Notes: generated from the letters alone by a model not told the origin. DNA of 64,000 nucleotides from Magnolia sinica (GCF_029962835.1 NC_080587.1:59301528-59365527); one strand, 5' to 3'; shown: positions 34,511-45,932, numbered from the stretch's first letter. Translations and numbers: made by a program.

Positions 34511-34910
34511 TGATCAATCTTATCACAGATGAGAAATTTCGATGATCCAATGAGAAAGTAGGCCACAACATTGAAAAATTAATATAATCTACTCATGAAA
34601 TATTTAAATTCATGTGGTTTTGAGCAATAAAAATTATAAAACCATTCTCATTTATTTTCCAAATAAAAATTATCAAAGTCGAGAATTGTGACTCATTTAT
34701 TTTTTCAAATAAAAGTAATAAAGTCATAATTGTGACTCACGTCGTACATGTAATCATCTGATGTCCAAAGGATTAATCTTGTCATGAATGAAAATTTTAG
34801 ACCGTTCAATAAGGTAGGCCACAACCATGAAAAGTTGATACACCACATCGTTAAAAAAAAACAAAAATAAATTTTTTTAAAAAAATTGTGTGGTTTAAAA
34901 CGATCACAGT
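34511..34910. repeat. Diverged direct repeats
   Basis: 34511-34625 and about 34770-34910 share GATTAATCTTGTCA-like, GTAGGCCACAAC and TGTGGTTTT words in order. Between them, 34656-34741 holds two ~43-bp units ending AATTGTGACTCA. No gene in or around it. Confidence 0.6.
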
Positions 34911-35400
34911 CGGGTGCATATGTTGATACGTGAGATGTTATATACAGACGATTTGCCAGTTTACACGATTCTAGGACTTTGGCAAAAACAGAAAAATGTG
35001 TGATGCAAGTCCCAGTAGTCCACCACATCAGTTATGCAAGTTCAGTCGCCCACCTAAGCAGTACTGATCGGTTAGATTGGTATTGTTACAGAGTGATGAA
35101 AAAGGTGAGTTCGAAAACTATGACCTACCAAGTGAGAGAGTTGACCACAAAACAAGGTCGAAGAACTTATAAGACACGGTCCATGATCCTCTGGACAGAG
35201 AGATCGACCGAATCACCTCCAATCAAGCTCGGTTGCAAGATCTTGGAGAATTTCTCACCTCAAGTTGGACTAATCTGAATATCACACCAACCAAGGCAGA
35301 GAAATCAAATTCAATCTATACAAAAATAAAAAATAAAAAATCACGCCAATCGAGACAAGCTCGGCAATAAATATGAGAGAAAATCCTCAGATGGGATTAA
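34911..35400. other. Unresolved sequence
   Basis: Two overlapping frames on opposite strands, no motif. Words such as GCCAATCGAGACAAGCTCGGC suggest an unrecognised retroelement remnant. No call possible. Confidence 0.35.
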
Positions 35401-36905
35401 AAAAACATAATTATTACCTATGGCTGGGATTGTCCCTGTTGCCATTGCCATGCGATAAGATTAATTCCATGCTTTGTTGGTAATATGGTGTTATAGTGAA
35501 TGAATATACCCATATATCTACTATCATTTGAAATTATTGAGAATAACACCCATGCGTTATATTTAAACCATTCATTTGTTTTGTAACCTCATTTTATGGC
35601 ATGGGCGTAAAAATGAGGTAGATCCAAAACTTACGTGGCCCCAAAGAAGTTTTCAACGGTAAGTATTCAATCCATGTTGCTGTATATGGTGAGGTCCATT
35701 TGAGCTTTAGATTTACCTGATTTTTTGGCCCACGCTCTAAAATAATCTCAAAAAATGGGTGAACGATGTGGATATATCCCACACATCATGGTGGGACCTA
35801 CACAACTTGCTAAAATTGAGTGAAATTGGCAATGGACCTAATGTGATTCCATCTAATCTAATTTCAAGCTTTTTCATTCTTCCCAAACATGGAGTGGAAT
35901 TGGCAGAGGACCAGATGAATCCTAGGTGAGATGGGATTCATGATGTATGGGCTATATACACACCGTCCACCCATTTTTCGAGATTATTTTAGAACATAGG
36001 CCAAAAAAATCAAGTAAATCTAAAACTCAAGTGAACCCCACCATAGAAAGCAACGAAGATTGAATACTTACCATTGAAAACTTCTTTGGTGCCACATAAG
36101 TTTTGGATCTACCTCATATTTAGGCCCATGCCATAAAACAAGGTTACAAAACAAATGAACGACTTATATATAGCACATGTATGTTATTCTCAGTAATTTC
36201 AAATGATGGTGGATATATCCATTCAATGTACCACCATATTACCAACAAAGCATGACATTAATCTTATTGGACAATCCCTACCATAGGTAATAATTATGTT
36301 TTTAAATCCCATCCCATCTAATCCCTGGGATTAGAGAGGATTAGGTGGGATGGGATTCATCTGGTCCGTGCCAATTCCACTCTATGTTTGGGAAGAATGG
36401 AAAAGCTTGGAATTAGATTAGATGGAATTGCATTGGGTCTTGTGCCAATTTTACTCAATGTTAGCAAGTTGTGTAGATCCCACCATGATGTGAGGGCTAT
36501 ATCCACACTGTCCACCCATTTTTTGAGATTATTTTTGAGCATGGGCCAAAAAATCTGGTAAATTTAAAGCTCAAGTGGACCCCACTATAGAAAGCAACAA
36601 GGGGATTGAATACTTGCCATTGAAAACTTCTTTGCAGCCACATAAGTTTTGGCTCTACCTCATTTTTAAGCCCATGCCATAAAATGAGGTTACAAAACAA
36701 ATAAACAGTTTAGATATAACACGTGTGTTGTTCTCAGTGATTTCAAATAACGGTGGGTATATCAATGTACCACCGTATTACCAACAAAGGATGGCATTAA
36801 TCTTATCCCATGGTAAGAGGGGACAATCTTACATTAGTAATAATTATGTTCTTTGAATCCCATCCCACCAAGTCCCTTCTAATCCCACTGCCCAAACACG
36901 CCCTT
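35401..36905. mobile_element. Three-copy MITE cluster, inverted plus direct
   Basis: Copy A (35401-35945) and copy C (36345-36905) are inverted copies of one Tourist-type element. A's right part (TCTTCCCAAACATGGAGTGG ... CCAGATGAATCC) is the complement of C's left part, and A's left part (AAACATAATTATTACC) pairs with TAATAATTATGTT in C. Copy B (35946-36302) is a partial copy in C's orientation. C ends GCCCAAACACGCCCTTA, a Tourist terminus. All share the core (CTATATCCACACTGTCCACCC). A long palindrome is expected from A and B/C. Confidence 0.7.
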
Positions 36906-37740
36906 ATCTAGATGAAATCTCCCTGCTCCCGCTACAATTGAAGAATCGATGGGAGGTACAACAAATACCCTATCTTAAGCCTTTCCCCACCAAAACCTTT
37001 GTAACTTATGCATTGGAGGGTCCACGATCATAATCAACCCTCGTCCACGGTCATAATCAACCCTCATGCTGTCTTTTTCATACAGCGTTCACGAGTACTT
37101 ACGAAACTCATTTCCAATACCGATTTTGGCAGTAACATTTTTTTATTTAGTTTTGATGGTTTTGAATTACAATTAAACTTGGATCTTATATTAGATTTTA
37201 TAAGAAACAGAGAGATGAATAAACTTTAAATATAATTCTTCTGTAGAAAATTTTAGATGAAGTCTTAAGTTATTTTATCCATATTAAAAAAAAAAGAAAA
37301 AAAAAGAAAAAGAAAGAAAAAAAAAGGGATCCTTTGGATGAAGTGGAAGTTATTTTATCTCATCCAATCTCACATTATTTCAAAATCTAACTAACTATCA
37401 TTAATTCAGTTCTAAATTCAAGAGTTAGATTTCAAGGAAATTCTCGTTGAACTTATATGAACAGTCCACCCACATTGCTGCCCGTCAGATCGACAGACGG
37501 ACATGATTCATGACTCGCAGCTCACGTGCATTTTACCTACTACAGCAAACTACACAGAACTACTCAACACGAACATTACAATCTAACTAAGATCAACGCC
37601 GTTCAATCTATTTCCATAAATCCTATTCCAACTCGCACGGGCAACGATTCACACGTGGCGAAGATGGCACGTGTGACGCCAGGCCTCACCACCCTGCACA
37701 CGTCTCTCACACGCGTGCCTCGTATCCACGTGCAAATCGT
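36906..37740. other. 3' flank of the heat-shock gene, no other gene seen
   Basis: Contains an A/G-rich simple tract at 37286-37327. On the minus strand this is the downstream region of the HSP gene. No polyadenylation signal could be assigned with confidence. Confidence 0.45.
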
Positions 37741-38236
37741 TCAGAGCTTGCTGGAGATTGCGATGTTCCTGGATTTCGATTTAGGGTTCACGTCTTTGGG
37801 AACGACGACCGTCAAAACACCGTTATCGACATGTGCCTTGATCTGCTCCGTCTTAACGTTTTCCGGCAACAGAATCTCTCTGGAGAAATCCCCTTTCCCC
37901 CTTTCCGAAACATGCAGAATCGCGTCTTTGGGTTGAATTTCCTCTTTTGCTCCTTCTCCTCGAATGCTCAGGACATTCCCTTCTTCCAACTGGACTTTTA
38001 TTTCGTCCTTGGAAAACCCTAGAAATAATCAAGAAAAGCGAGTGTAGAATCGGAAAGAGAAATTCGTGTGTAAGGGAGAAGAAAGATGATGTATCCATAC
38101 CTGGGACGTTGATTTTGATGATGTGGGAGCTGGGGGTCTCGAGCCAGTCCATCAGAGCCGTTGATCCGGTCCATTCACGGACGATCGGAGGGTTGAAGAA
38201 AAAGCGCCTGAAAGGGCGATCAAACGCGTCGGACAT
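37741..38236 (-). CDS. HSP15.7: Peroxisomal small heat shock protein, HSP15.7 class
   Basis: Two exons on the minus strand: 38101-38236 and 37741-38018, with an 82-bp GT...AG intron (38019-38100) splitting a Gly codon. The product is 137 residues, the length of the Arabidopsis family member. The alpha-crystallin domain spans about residues 29-125, with INVPG before it and the signature NGVLTVVVPK at 111-120. An I-x-I anchor (IAI, 131-133) is followed by the C-terminal SKL, a type 1 peroxisomal targeting signal. It should act as an ATP-independent chaperone holding unfolded proteins in peroxisomes. The ATG at 38236 is the only start giving the family's N-terminus (FRRFFF ... STALMDWLE). No stops or shifts; it is the only intact host gene in the window. 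Confidence 0.93.
38019..38100 (-). other. HSP15.7: Intron of the HSP gene
   Basis: On the minus strand the donor is CCCAG|GTATGG and the acceptor TTTCTAG|GGTTTTCC. Removing these 82 bases joins CCA-G and GG-TTT to give Pro-Gly-Phe, the residues expected at the start of the alpha-crystallin domain. Reading through instead gives an unrelated tail. Confidence 0.92.
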
Positions 38237-38303
38237 TGTTTCGTGCGTTCGTGCGTGTGGTAGAGCGAGTCTTGTTTTGAGCAGTGAGGAAGGAGTGATG
38301 GGA

Positions 38304-38310
38304 TTTTATA
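38304..38310 (-). promoter_or_regulatory. HSP15.7: TATA box of the HSP gene
   Basis: TATAAAA on the minus strand lies 68 bases upstream of the ATG, a normal distance for a short leader. The spacing suggests transcription starts about 38275-38280. Confidence 0.7.
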
Positions 38311-38380
38311 GAGAGGGGTGGAAATAGGTATGATAGGGACTGCTCTATCATAACGTGATAGCGTTTCCGTCCACATCGTC

Positions 38381-38386
38381 CACGTG
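38381..38386. promoter_or_regulatory. HSP15.7: G-box (CACGTG) upstream of the HSP gene
   Basis: CACGTG in TCCACGTGGCAG, about 145 bases upstream of the ATG, a site for bZIP/bHLH factors often found in stress promoters. No perfect heat-shock element (GAAnnTTC) was found nearby. GAAACCGTTC at 38406-38415 has the half-sites with a 4-base gap and may be a weak version. Confidence 0.45.
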
Positions 38387-38399
38387 GCAGGTGATATGA

Positions 38400-38810
38400 T
38401 GGATCGAAACCGTTCGTCTAGTGGTCCCTAACATGGATTATGATTGGAAATATAACTAACTGAGTGAATCTATAAATTGAATTTGTGGCCTTAGAATCAA
38501 TGGTTACGAGCAAGGATTGTTGATCGTGGCCGTCCAGAAGTCACAAGTTATAGGAAGTGATACCGTTTCATCGATATGGTTCTCAAACATCCGTGGCAGA
38601 GTCCACTAGGCGGACGGCTCGGATCTACCATCGCAGCTGCCACGTGTACGGTGGAACGTAGAGACGGCTTTATTCCATCAAATTCTGGAGAGAGAGGGCT
38701 CTTGTATAAGCCAGAAGGTTCGGGAAACCTTATCTTCAGAATTTGGTTTTATTTTTATTGCTCCGTCTTTTATATGCATTTGTTGCAGGTGATCCACTGC
38801 GCCCGTCTCT
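38400..38810. other. Upstream flank of HSP gene, no gene recognised
   Basis: A frame at 38576-38878 runs into the following MITE and has no motif. It is probably chance. Confidence 0.45.
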
Positions 38811-39295
38811 ACACCACACACCGCCAAGCTCCGTGGTGTGTTGACGTCACAAGCTCTGTTGGCTCCATCATGGTGTAGGTATTATATCCAAACCGTTCAT
38901 CCATTTGGAAAGATCATTTTATACTATAAAACCAAAAATGACGTAGATCCAAAGTTAAATTGGACCACACCATAAAACGTAAGTGGGGACAATGAAGATC
39001 ACCATTGAAAGCTTTTGGGAGCCATAGAATTTTTGGATCAAGCTCGTAATTATATTTTCCTTCATCCATGTCTGTGTGAAATTATGAACGGGTTGGATGG
39101 TCACTAAACATCATGGTGGGCCTAAGAAGGTTCCAACGGTGTGCATTACTTTCTACACTGCTTTCTATAGTGTGGTCCACATTATATTTGTATCTTCAAA
39201 TTGATTGACGGCGTGGATATAACACATACATCATGGTACGCCCACAAGGTGTGGTGACGTCAACACACCATGGGAGTTCGGTGGTGTGTGGCACA
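38811..39295. mobile_element. MITE with GTGTGTTGACGTCA termini and core interior
   Basis: The left end ACACCACACACCGCC ... GGTGTGTTGACGTCAC (38811-38850) is complementary to 39249-39295 (GGTGACGTCAACACACC ... GGTGGTGTGTGGC). The interior carries both halves of the dispersed core (GTAGGTATTATATCCAAACC ... CATACATCATGGTACGCCC). No target duplication could be fixed. The termini differ from those of other core-bearing MITEs in the window. Confidence 0.7.
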
Positions 39296-39350
39296 CCACG
39301 CAACCTGCTTCCTCGATTCACATGTGACACGCCATTCCCCGAAATATGTC

Positions 39351-39434
39351 CGAGATTTTCAAAATATCGCAATATTATATTGGAATATTCATAGACGATA
39401 TTATCAAGGTAATATTGCGATATTTTCACAATCT
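39351..39434. repeat. Strong hairpin, AAAATATCGCAATATTA arms
   Basis: Arms 39361-39377 and 39410-39426 are perfect 17-base complements. Outside them CGAGATTTTC and CACAATCTCG extend the stem with few mismatches to about 27 bp. The loop is 32 bases. The arms are made of alternating A/T words with CGATATT. It could be a short foldback element; a small-RNA precursor is possible but unsupported. Confidence 0.75.
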
Positions 39435-39559
39435 CGGCTGTTTTGGATTTTTCAAAATTTAACCTTGATAAGATAGCGACTATGAAATTGTAATCAATGG
39501 ACCAAATTCACAACGGATGTCGTTCACTTATACACATATAATGGGGCCCACATGTAGAG

Positions 39560-39735
39560 TGGATTTCAAAATCCACCGAAATCTTGCATGGGATCAAATG
39601 CAATTCCATTGGACTAATGCAATTCCATCCCACCTAATCCCGTCCTCTCCAAATGCTGGATGGAAGTGCACGGAACCAAATGCAATTCTATCCCTCCTAA
39701 TCCTATCTAATAGCTTGTGCTAAACACCTGCGGAG
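39560..39735. mobile_element. Tourist-type MITE end fragments
   Basis: GCAATTCCAT...CCCACCTAATCCC and GCAATTCTATCCC...CCTAATCC followed by GTGCTAAACACC resemble the ends of the elements at 33153 and 35401, in two partial tandem pieces. No full element. Confidence 0.45.
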
Positions 39736-39844
39736 CAAAAGATGATTCATATATGCTTAACTATTAAAGATTTTATATTTTTTCAATGATATCCACAGGA
39801 AGAACTCTAATGAGTTCCCCGTGCATAGAAGAATGCGGTTGGAA

Positions 39845-40410
39845 GCGGATGCCGTAGACCACCATGATTTATATTTTATCTACTCCGGACATTCATTTTA
39901 TCATATAATTTTAAGATTTTATTCGAAAAATGAAGAAGATACAAAGCTTAAGTGGACCAAACCACATGAAACAATGTGAATTATGAAAAATTATCAGAGC
40001 AACAAAAATTTTAGATCAAGCTGATATCCCTTCGTCAATGTCTTTGTGATCTTGTGAAGAGGTTGGATGATAAATAAATATCACTGTGGGACTTATGTGA
40101 TCTCGTGAACAAGTTAGATGATAAATAAATATCACTGTGGGACCTATGTGATCTCATGAACAAGTTAGATGATAAATAAACATAAGTATAGACCTATGTG
40201 ATCTTATAAATAAGATGAATGATAAATAAACACCACTTAAGAAGGTTTCAATGGTGAACATCATTATTCTCATTGTTTACTGTGGTGTGGTCTACTTGAA
40301 CTTTGGATACATTTCAATTTGGGCTCAACACTAAAAATAAGCCCGAAAAAATAGATGGATGGCGTGTATAAACCACACAATTTCACAGTGGGTCAGTACG
40401 ATAAAAGAGT
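39845..40410. mobile_element. Core-repeat MITE copy with internal 51-bp tandem array
   Basis: The left half starts GACCACCATGATTTATATTTTATC and the right half ends GATGGCGTGTATAAACCACACAATTTCACAGTGGG. The halves are complementary across about 560 bp. The centre has been expanded by tandem copies (40048-40241). Termini beyond the core are not clear. Confidence 0.6.
40048..40241. repeat. 51-bp tandem repeat, four copies
   Basis: Units start at 40048, 40099, 40150 and 40200. Each reads GATCTCGTGAACAAGTTAGATGATAAATAAATATCAC-like (in part) and ends CCTATGT. Copies 2 and 3 are the most alike. The unit equals the normal single segment of the core that follows CTTTGTGATC, so it arose by expansion of part of the MITE. 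Confidence 0.9.
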
Positions 40411-40459
40411 ATTGAGACGTAATCCGATTTTAAAGCCAATTGCCTAATATACAGTAAAT

Positions 40460-40938
40460 AGTGGGTAGTTACTGGACGGTTCTATGTGAACCCGTCATGA
40501 TATATTTATTTTATCAACGATGTCCCTCCAGGTTTTTAGATTATTTTAAAGGGATAAGTTTAAAAAAGAGGTGATCCAAATCAAAGGACCACAACATAGG
40601 AAACAATGCTAATTGAACACCCACCATTAAAAATTTTCTGAGCTACAAAAGTTTTTGATGAAACTGATATTTGTGTTTTCCCTTCGTCCATGTCTTCGTG
40701 ACCTAATCAACATGTTGGATGTTAAATAAACATTACAATAGGAAGTTTTATTGGTGGGCGTCCAATCACCATTGTTTTAGTGTGGTGTGGTTCAATTGAG
40801 ATTTGGATCTATCTCATTTTTTTGTCTTTCTCTAAAATGATCTAGAAAAATAGATAAACGAGCATCAATGAAATGCATATATCATAGTGGGTTCACAAAG
40901 CATTATCAGTAGCCACCTCACTATTGGTAGTGTGAGTA
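40460..40938. mobile_element. Core-repeat MITE copy cut at right by a copia insertion
   Basis: Runs from about GTAGTTACTGGACGGTTC through both core halves to GCATTATCAGTAGCCACC and GTGAGTAGGCAA, where the copia LTR begins at 40944. GAGTAGGCAA corresponds to the subterminal GAGTAGCCAATCC of the CGGAAACGG-type element at 4543, so the copia entered just inside the MITE's right end. Confidence 0.6.
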
Positions 40939-40943
40939 GGCAA

Positions 40944-41440
40944 TATTGAAATCGAGTGCCTTTAATCTATGTTGAAATAAGGGTCATTGATCGATCGACT
41001 ACCCATGTCATTTGATCGAAATTCTCTAAATTTTTTAGTTTGTTCACTGGACACTTTTGAGCATGTTCGATTGCTCGATCGATGTCGATTGACGGATGAT
41101 TAGATCGACAACGCGCCTAGTTTTGCATAATTGCGCGATTTGTTTCCTATTTCAGGCGTAACACTATATAAATGGGTGTAATGTGGGATTAGGATAATCT
41201 TAAGTGATCGAGTGACTTGTTTTAGAGAGAAGCTAGGGTTTTGAGAAGTATTCTCGCATTTGTAAGTCGATTATATCTTTTGTACTTTCGTTTTCATAGT
41301 GGATTGTCTGTCGCTTCATGTCGTGGTTTTTTTCGTAAGAATTTTTTCATGTAAAATTATGTATTTTTTGCGTTGCTTTGTTTGCGCTTGTTTCTCACTT
41401 CTTTGATTGGACTCGTACTTACTTCCACAGTCTCCCAACA
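40944..41440 (+). repeat. 5' LTR of the second + strand copia
   Basis: 497 bp. Contains GATCGATCG-rich U3 near 40990 and 41080, AACACTATATAAATGGGTG (TATA box at about 41165), and ends ...TCTCCCAACA. Confidence 0.88.
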
Positions 41441-41442
41441 AA

Positions 41443-41454
41443 TGGTATCAAAGC
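41443..41454 (+). other. Primer binding site
   Basis: TGGTATCAAAGC, two bases after the 5' LTR, complementary to initiator tRNA-Met with one change. Confidence 0.88.
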
Positions 41455-41487
41455 TATACATTGGGATTTGAGTTTAAATTTGAGACA

Positions 41488-42240
41488 TGACGATGAAAGG
41501 ATCAAATGTGAAGTATGAGATAGAAAAGTTCACCGAGAAAAATAACTTTCAACTATGGAATGTGAAGAAGAAACGCCTTCTAATTCAGCAAGGGCTACAA
41601 CATGCACTCCTTGGTATAGAAAAGCGTAAATGATGAAGAGCAGGAAGAACTTAATTAGAGCACGATAACCTCGATTTAATTATATCCATCCGACGATGTC
41701 TTATATAATGTCATTGATTAGATGACCACCGTCCGGCTTTTGACGAAGTTAGAAAGTTTGTACATAACAAAATATCTTTCAAATCGTTTATAACTAAAAA
41801 ATAATAATTCTATAATCTGAAGATGCAGAAGAGTAAGACTTTAATGAGCACATCAGCATGTTTAATTAGTTGCTTTACAAATTAACAAGCATGGAAGTTA
41901 AGATGAATGAAGAAGATAAAGCTCTAATGTTGTTGTTGTCTCTTCCAAAATTCTACAAGTATCTGGTAGATACTCGGTGTTGTGGTAAATATACCTTGGA
42001 CATTGAGACCATTATCTCTACACTTCAATCGAAGCAGTTGAGAAAGAAAAATGATGGCGATGGATCTTTTACTAACGTAGTGTTTGTCCAAGACAAACGA
42101 TTTGAGCAAGAGAAGAGAAAACCTCGATCTAAGTCTAAGTTAAAGGTCGAAGGGAAGATGAAGTGATGAAATTATGAAAAGTTAGGACATATGAAAAAGG
42201 ATTATCAAAATCCTAAAACCTGAAAAGTAGAGAAGTCATA
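41488..42240 (+). pseudogene. Copia gag (degenerate)
   Basis: Starts MTMKGSNVKYEIEKF at 41488 and continues in pieces. A longer open part (41870-42166) encodes EEDKALMLLLSLPKFYKYLV, typical copia gag. The zinc knuckle near 42165-42215 has lost three of its four metal ligands to Tyr or stop codons. It could not package RNA. Confidence 0.8.
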
Positions 42241-42299
42241 TAATTCATCGAGGGAAGCCAACATAGTAGAATCTAGTGATGAGGCGGGTGGTTTTGATG

Positions 42300-45200
42300 T
42301 ATTGACCACATTAAAATCTGGGTATCTCACCAACGAGTGAATTTTTTATTTGGGAACTTCATACCATATGACCTCTCACCGGAGTTGTTTCACTAGTTAC
42401 AACGCGTACGAAGGTGGCCAGGTGTTTATCAGGAATGGCATTTCATGTAAGGTTGTTAGTATCGGATCGATGCGTATCGAGATGTTTAATGAGATGGAGC
42501 GTATCCTGACGGATGTGAGACACATTCATAATCTAAGGAAGAATTTGATATCTTTGGAGGCTTTAGAGGCACTTGGGTGTAAATTCATCGGGTTTGATCA
42601 TGTCCTAAAAGTTTTAAAGAGGTCACTCATTGTTATGAAAGCATAACAAAATGGTAATATTCATAAGCTGATCAAGAATATCGTATCTTGTGAAGTTGCA
42701 GTATCTATAATAAAGTTCACATCGGCACGTTTGTGGCATGCACGTCAAGGCAACATGAGCGAACGTGGTATGAAGGTACTTTCTGATCATTATTTGATTC
42801 ATACATTTAAAAGTGTAGATTTTAATATGTGTGAGCATTGCATATATGATAAATAGTCACGGTTGTCTTTTAAGTCTACAGAATATATAAGTAAATGTAT
42901 ACTTAATTATGTGCATTCGAATGTATGGGGGTCATCACCTGCAGTTTATGGGGAAGGATCGTCATTCTTTGTCACATTCATTGAAGATTTCTCCAGAAAG
43001 GTATTGCTTTATTTTCTGCAAGATAAATCCAATGTTTATGTCACTTTCAAGATGTGAAAGGTGATAGTAGAAAAACAGTCAGGGCGGAAGTTGAAAATCT
43101 TAAGGACAAACAACGGGGGAGAATTTACTTCTAGCGAATTTAATCAGTTTCGCAAAGATAAGGAGATAGTGAGGCATAATACAGTAAGTCATACACCAGA
43201 GTATAATGACATAATAGAACACATGAATCAGACTCTCTTGGAGAGATGTCAAAATATATTGAGTAATGTTGTATTGGGCAATGAGCTATGGTATGAGGCC
43301 ATTAATATGGCTTGTTGCGTTGTGAATCAGTCCTCGTCTATTATCACATATTGTAAAATTTTAAAAGAAGTTTGGAGTATTGGTCATGATGTAGATTACT
43401 CAAGGCTGTGAGTATTTGGTTGTGATGCTTACTTTCATGTATCATCAGTTGAGAGAGATAAGCTTGACTAAATGGCAAAAAAGTACACTTCTGTGGGCTA
43501 TGATGATGGTGTGAAAGGATACAGGGTTATATAACCGAGTCACACAGAAGATCACAATTAGCCATGATGTCAGGTTAATGAAGATTACTTATTCCGCAAG
43601 GGTAAACACAAGGAAATGAAAAAATAACATTGATTGATGTTGAAATTGATGAGGGTAAGACACTAGTAGAAGCTAAGCTGCAGGAAGAGGTACAAGAGCA
43701 GGTGAAGTAGCCACCTGTGAGGAGAAATTCACCAAGAAATCACAGCTTACCGGCAAGATATAGAAATGACTCGAATGTTGCATTCACTTTCATTGTGGAT
43801 GAGGGGAGATCTGTCTATCTTTCAAGAAGCATTGAAAGACACAAATATTGAGAAGTGAATGGCGGCGATGTAGGACGAGACAGACTCTTTGTATAAGAAT
43901 GAGACGTGGGAGCTGGTGGAGCTTTCCCTTGGACGGAAAGCGATCGGGTGCAAGTGGATTTATAAAAAGAAATAGGATAGGTACAAGGTGAGATTTGTTG
44001 CGAATGGATATATTCAGAAAAAAGGCGTCAACTTCAGTGAAATATTCACATCGATTGTCAAGTAAGTATTTATCAGATTTTTGTTGGTGTTGGTTGCCCA
44101 ATACAACCTGGAACTAGAACAAATGGATGTGAAGACTTCTTTCCTATATGGGGAATTGAAAGAGCATATTTACATGAAGCAACCTAAGGGGTTCGAGGTA
44201 TAGGGGCATAGAATAAGGTTTGCAAGTTAAGGAGGTGATTGTACGGCCTAAAAAAAATTTGATTCTTTTTTGATGAGTATGCGGTTTACTAGGAGTAAAT
44301 TTGATTATTATGTCTACTTTAGATCACTAAGTGATGATGAATTCATTATACTAGTATTGTATGTTGATGATATACTTATTACTAGTCATAACATATCTGA
44401 GATTAACATATTGAAGGTTCAGTTATCCAAGACATTCGAGATGAAAGATCTGGGGGATACAAAGAAAATTCTCGGCATCAACATATAAAGAGACAGCGAG
44501 AGGAGCAGGCTATATAGTTGTTTCAGGTAGAATACAATGAGAAGGTCTTGGTCAAGTTTGGGATGGACTAGGGTAAACCGGTTAATACACCCCATGCTGC
44601 TCACTTTCTTCGGAACGATATCCTAAAACAGATGAAGAAAATCAGTATGTCTCGTGTGCCCTAATTGGGCACAGTTGACAGTTTAATGTATGCCGAGATC
44701 TCTACGAGACTGGATATTTTGCATGCTGTCGGTGTTGTGAGCAGATACATGTCAAACGACGGCAAGAACCATTGGGAAGCGGTAAAATGATTACTTCGGT
44801 ATCTATAAGGTAGGAAGAACTACATCTTAACATTCAAAAAATCAGGAGATAAACTTGTAGGCTATTTGGATTTTGATTACTCTGAAAACATGGACAATCA
44901 AAGATTGAATTCTGGTTACTCATTTGTATTAACAGGTGGAGTGATCAGTTGGATATCGAAGCTTCAATCTGTGGTAGATCTTTTCACAACTGAAACCGAG
45001 TATATGACAGTGACGGAGGTATTCAAAGAAGTTATTTGGTTGAGAGGAATGGTGAATGAATTGTGGCTTCAATAGGAGGCCGTGTCGGTAAATCGTGACA
45101 GTGAAAGCATGATCAATTTGGCAAATAATTATGTATACCATTCTTAAACTAAATATATTGATGTTCTTCATCATTTTATTTGTCAAGTGCTTGAGGAAGG

Positions 45201-45320
45201 TTGTGTTACTCTTGAGAAGATTCGCACGAGCATGAACCCATCAAACATGCTTATGAAGGTTATTCCTTTAGAGAAGTTCAAATTTTGTTCGACTTCTCTG
45301 AGCTTGGCATTGAAACAATG
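42300..45320 (+). pseudogene. Copia pol (degenerate)
   Basis: The protease region lacks its D-S-G (LGTSYHMTSHRSC at about 42344). The pre-integrase WHARQGNMSERGM lies near 42735. The integrase frame 43061-43411 has Asn for the second catalytic Asp (RTNNGGEF) but keeps the Glu in IIEHMNQTLLE. The RT box YVDD is intact at about 44363 (LYVDDILITS), followed by FEMKDLGDTKKILG, in a single copy here. The RNase H frame 44866-45075 has SETEYM-like TTETEYMTVTE. Many stops occur, including within RT. Confidence 0.85.
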
Positions 45321-45435
45321 AAGATGGAGTGTGTAGAAAAAGTGATTACGATGTTAATACTATAATGGAGATGATTAGGGATGGAGGATGAAGCTTGGAG
45401 TAGTAGAGCATGAGGATTAAATTTACGTTGGAGAT

Positions 45436-45932
45436 TATTGAAATCGGGTGCCTTTAATCTATGATGAAATAGGGGTCATCGATTAATTGACTATTATTGA
45501 TGAAAATTTCTTAAAATTTTTAGTTTGCTCGTTAGACACTTTTGAGCATGTTCGATTGATCGAACATGGAGCCTCAATCGATTGATGGTTAAATCAATGG
45601 TGCGCTCGGTTTTGCGTAATCACGCGATTTGTTTTCTATTATGGGTGTAACACTATATATATGGGTATAATGCTGGATTAGGGTAATTTTAAGTAATCAA
45701 GAGGCTTGTTCTAGAGAGAAGTTAGGATTTTGAAAAAGGGTTCTCATATATATAAGTCGATTCTATCTCTTGTACTTTTATTTTTATAGTGGATTGTTTG
45801 TCACTTTAAGTTGTGGTTTTTTTCCACAAGGAGTTTTTCACGTAAAATTGTGTGTTATCTGTGTTTCTTTGTTTGTACTTATTTCTTGCTTGTTTGATTA
45901 GACTCGGTTCTTGCTTCTGTAGTATCCCAACA
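45436..45932 (+). repeat. 3' LTR of the second + strand copia
   Basis: 497 bp, starts TATTGAAATCGGGTGCC after GTTGGAGAT and ends TATCCCAACA. Pairs with 40944-41440 along the full length with substitutions and small compensating indels. Confidence 0.88.

Larger units (their letters stand above)
40944..45932 (+). mobile_element. Complete but inactive Ty1/copia element
   Basis: Two LTRs of 497 bp each (40944-41440 and 45436-45932), perfect-looking primer site, gag, pol and polypurine tract (GTTGGAGAT) are in order over 4989 bp. The target duplication is GGCAA (40939-40943) and AGCAA (45933-45937), one mismatch. Both LTRs begin TATTGAAATCG (first dinucleotide decayed from TG) and end CCCAACA. 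The LTRs differ at many sites, so insertion is old. Related in pol to the element at 6180 but with different LTRs. Confidence 0.9.

Noticed and set aside
37831-38327. Plus-strand frames of up to 136 codons opposite the HSP gene
   Set aside because: Shadows of the conserved minus-strand coding exons; no independent support.
38400-38420. Heat-shock element at GAAACCGTTC
   Set aside because: Half-sites are separated by four bases rather than the required two, so it is not a canonical element.
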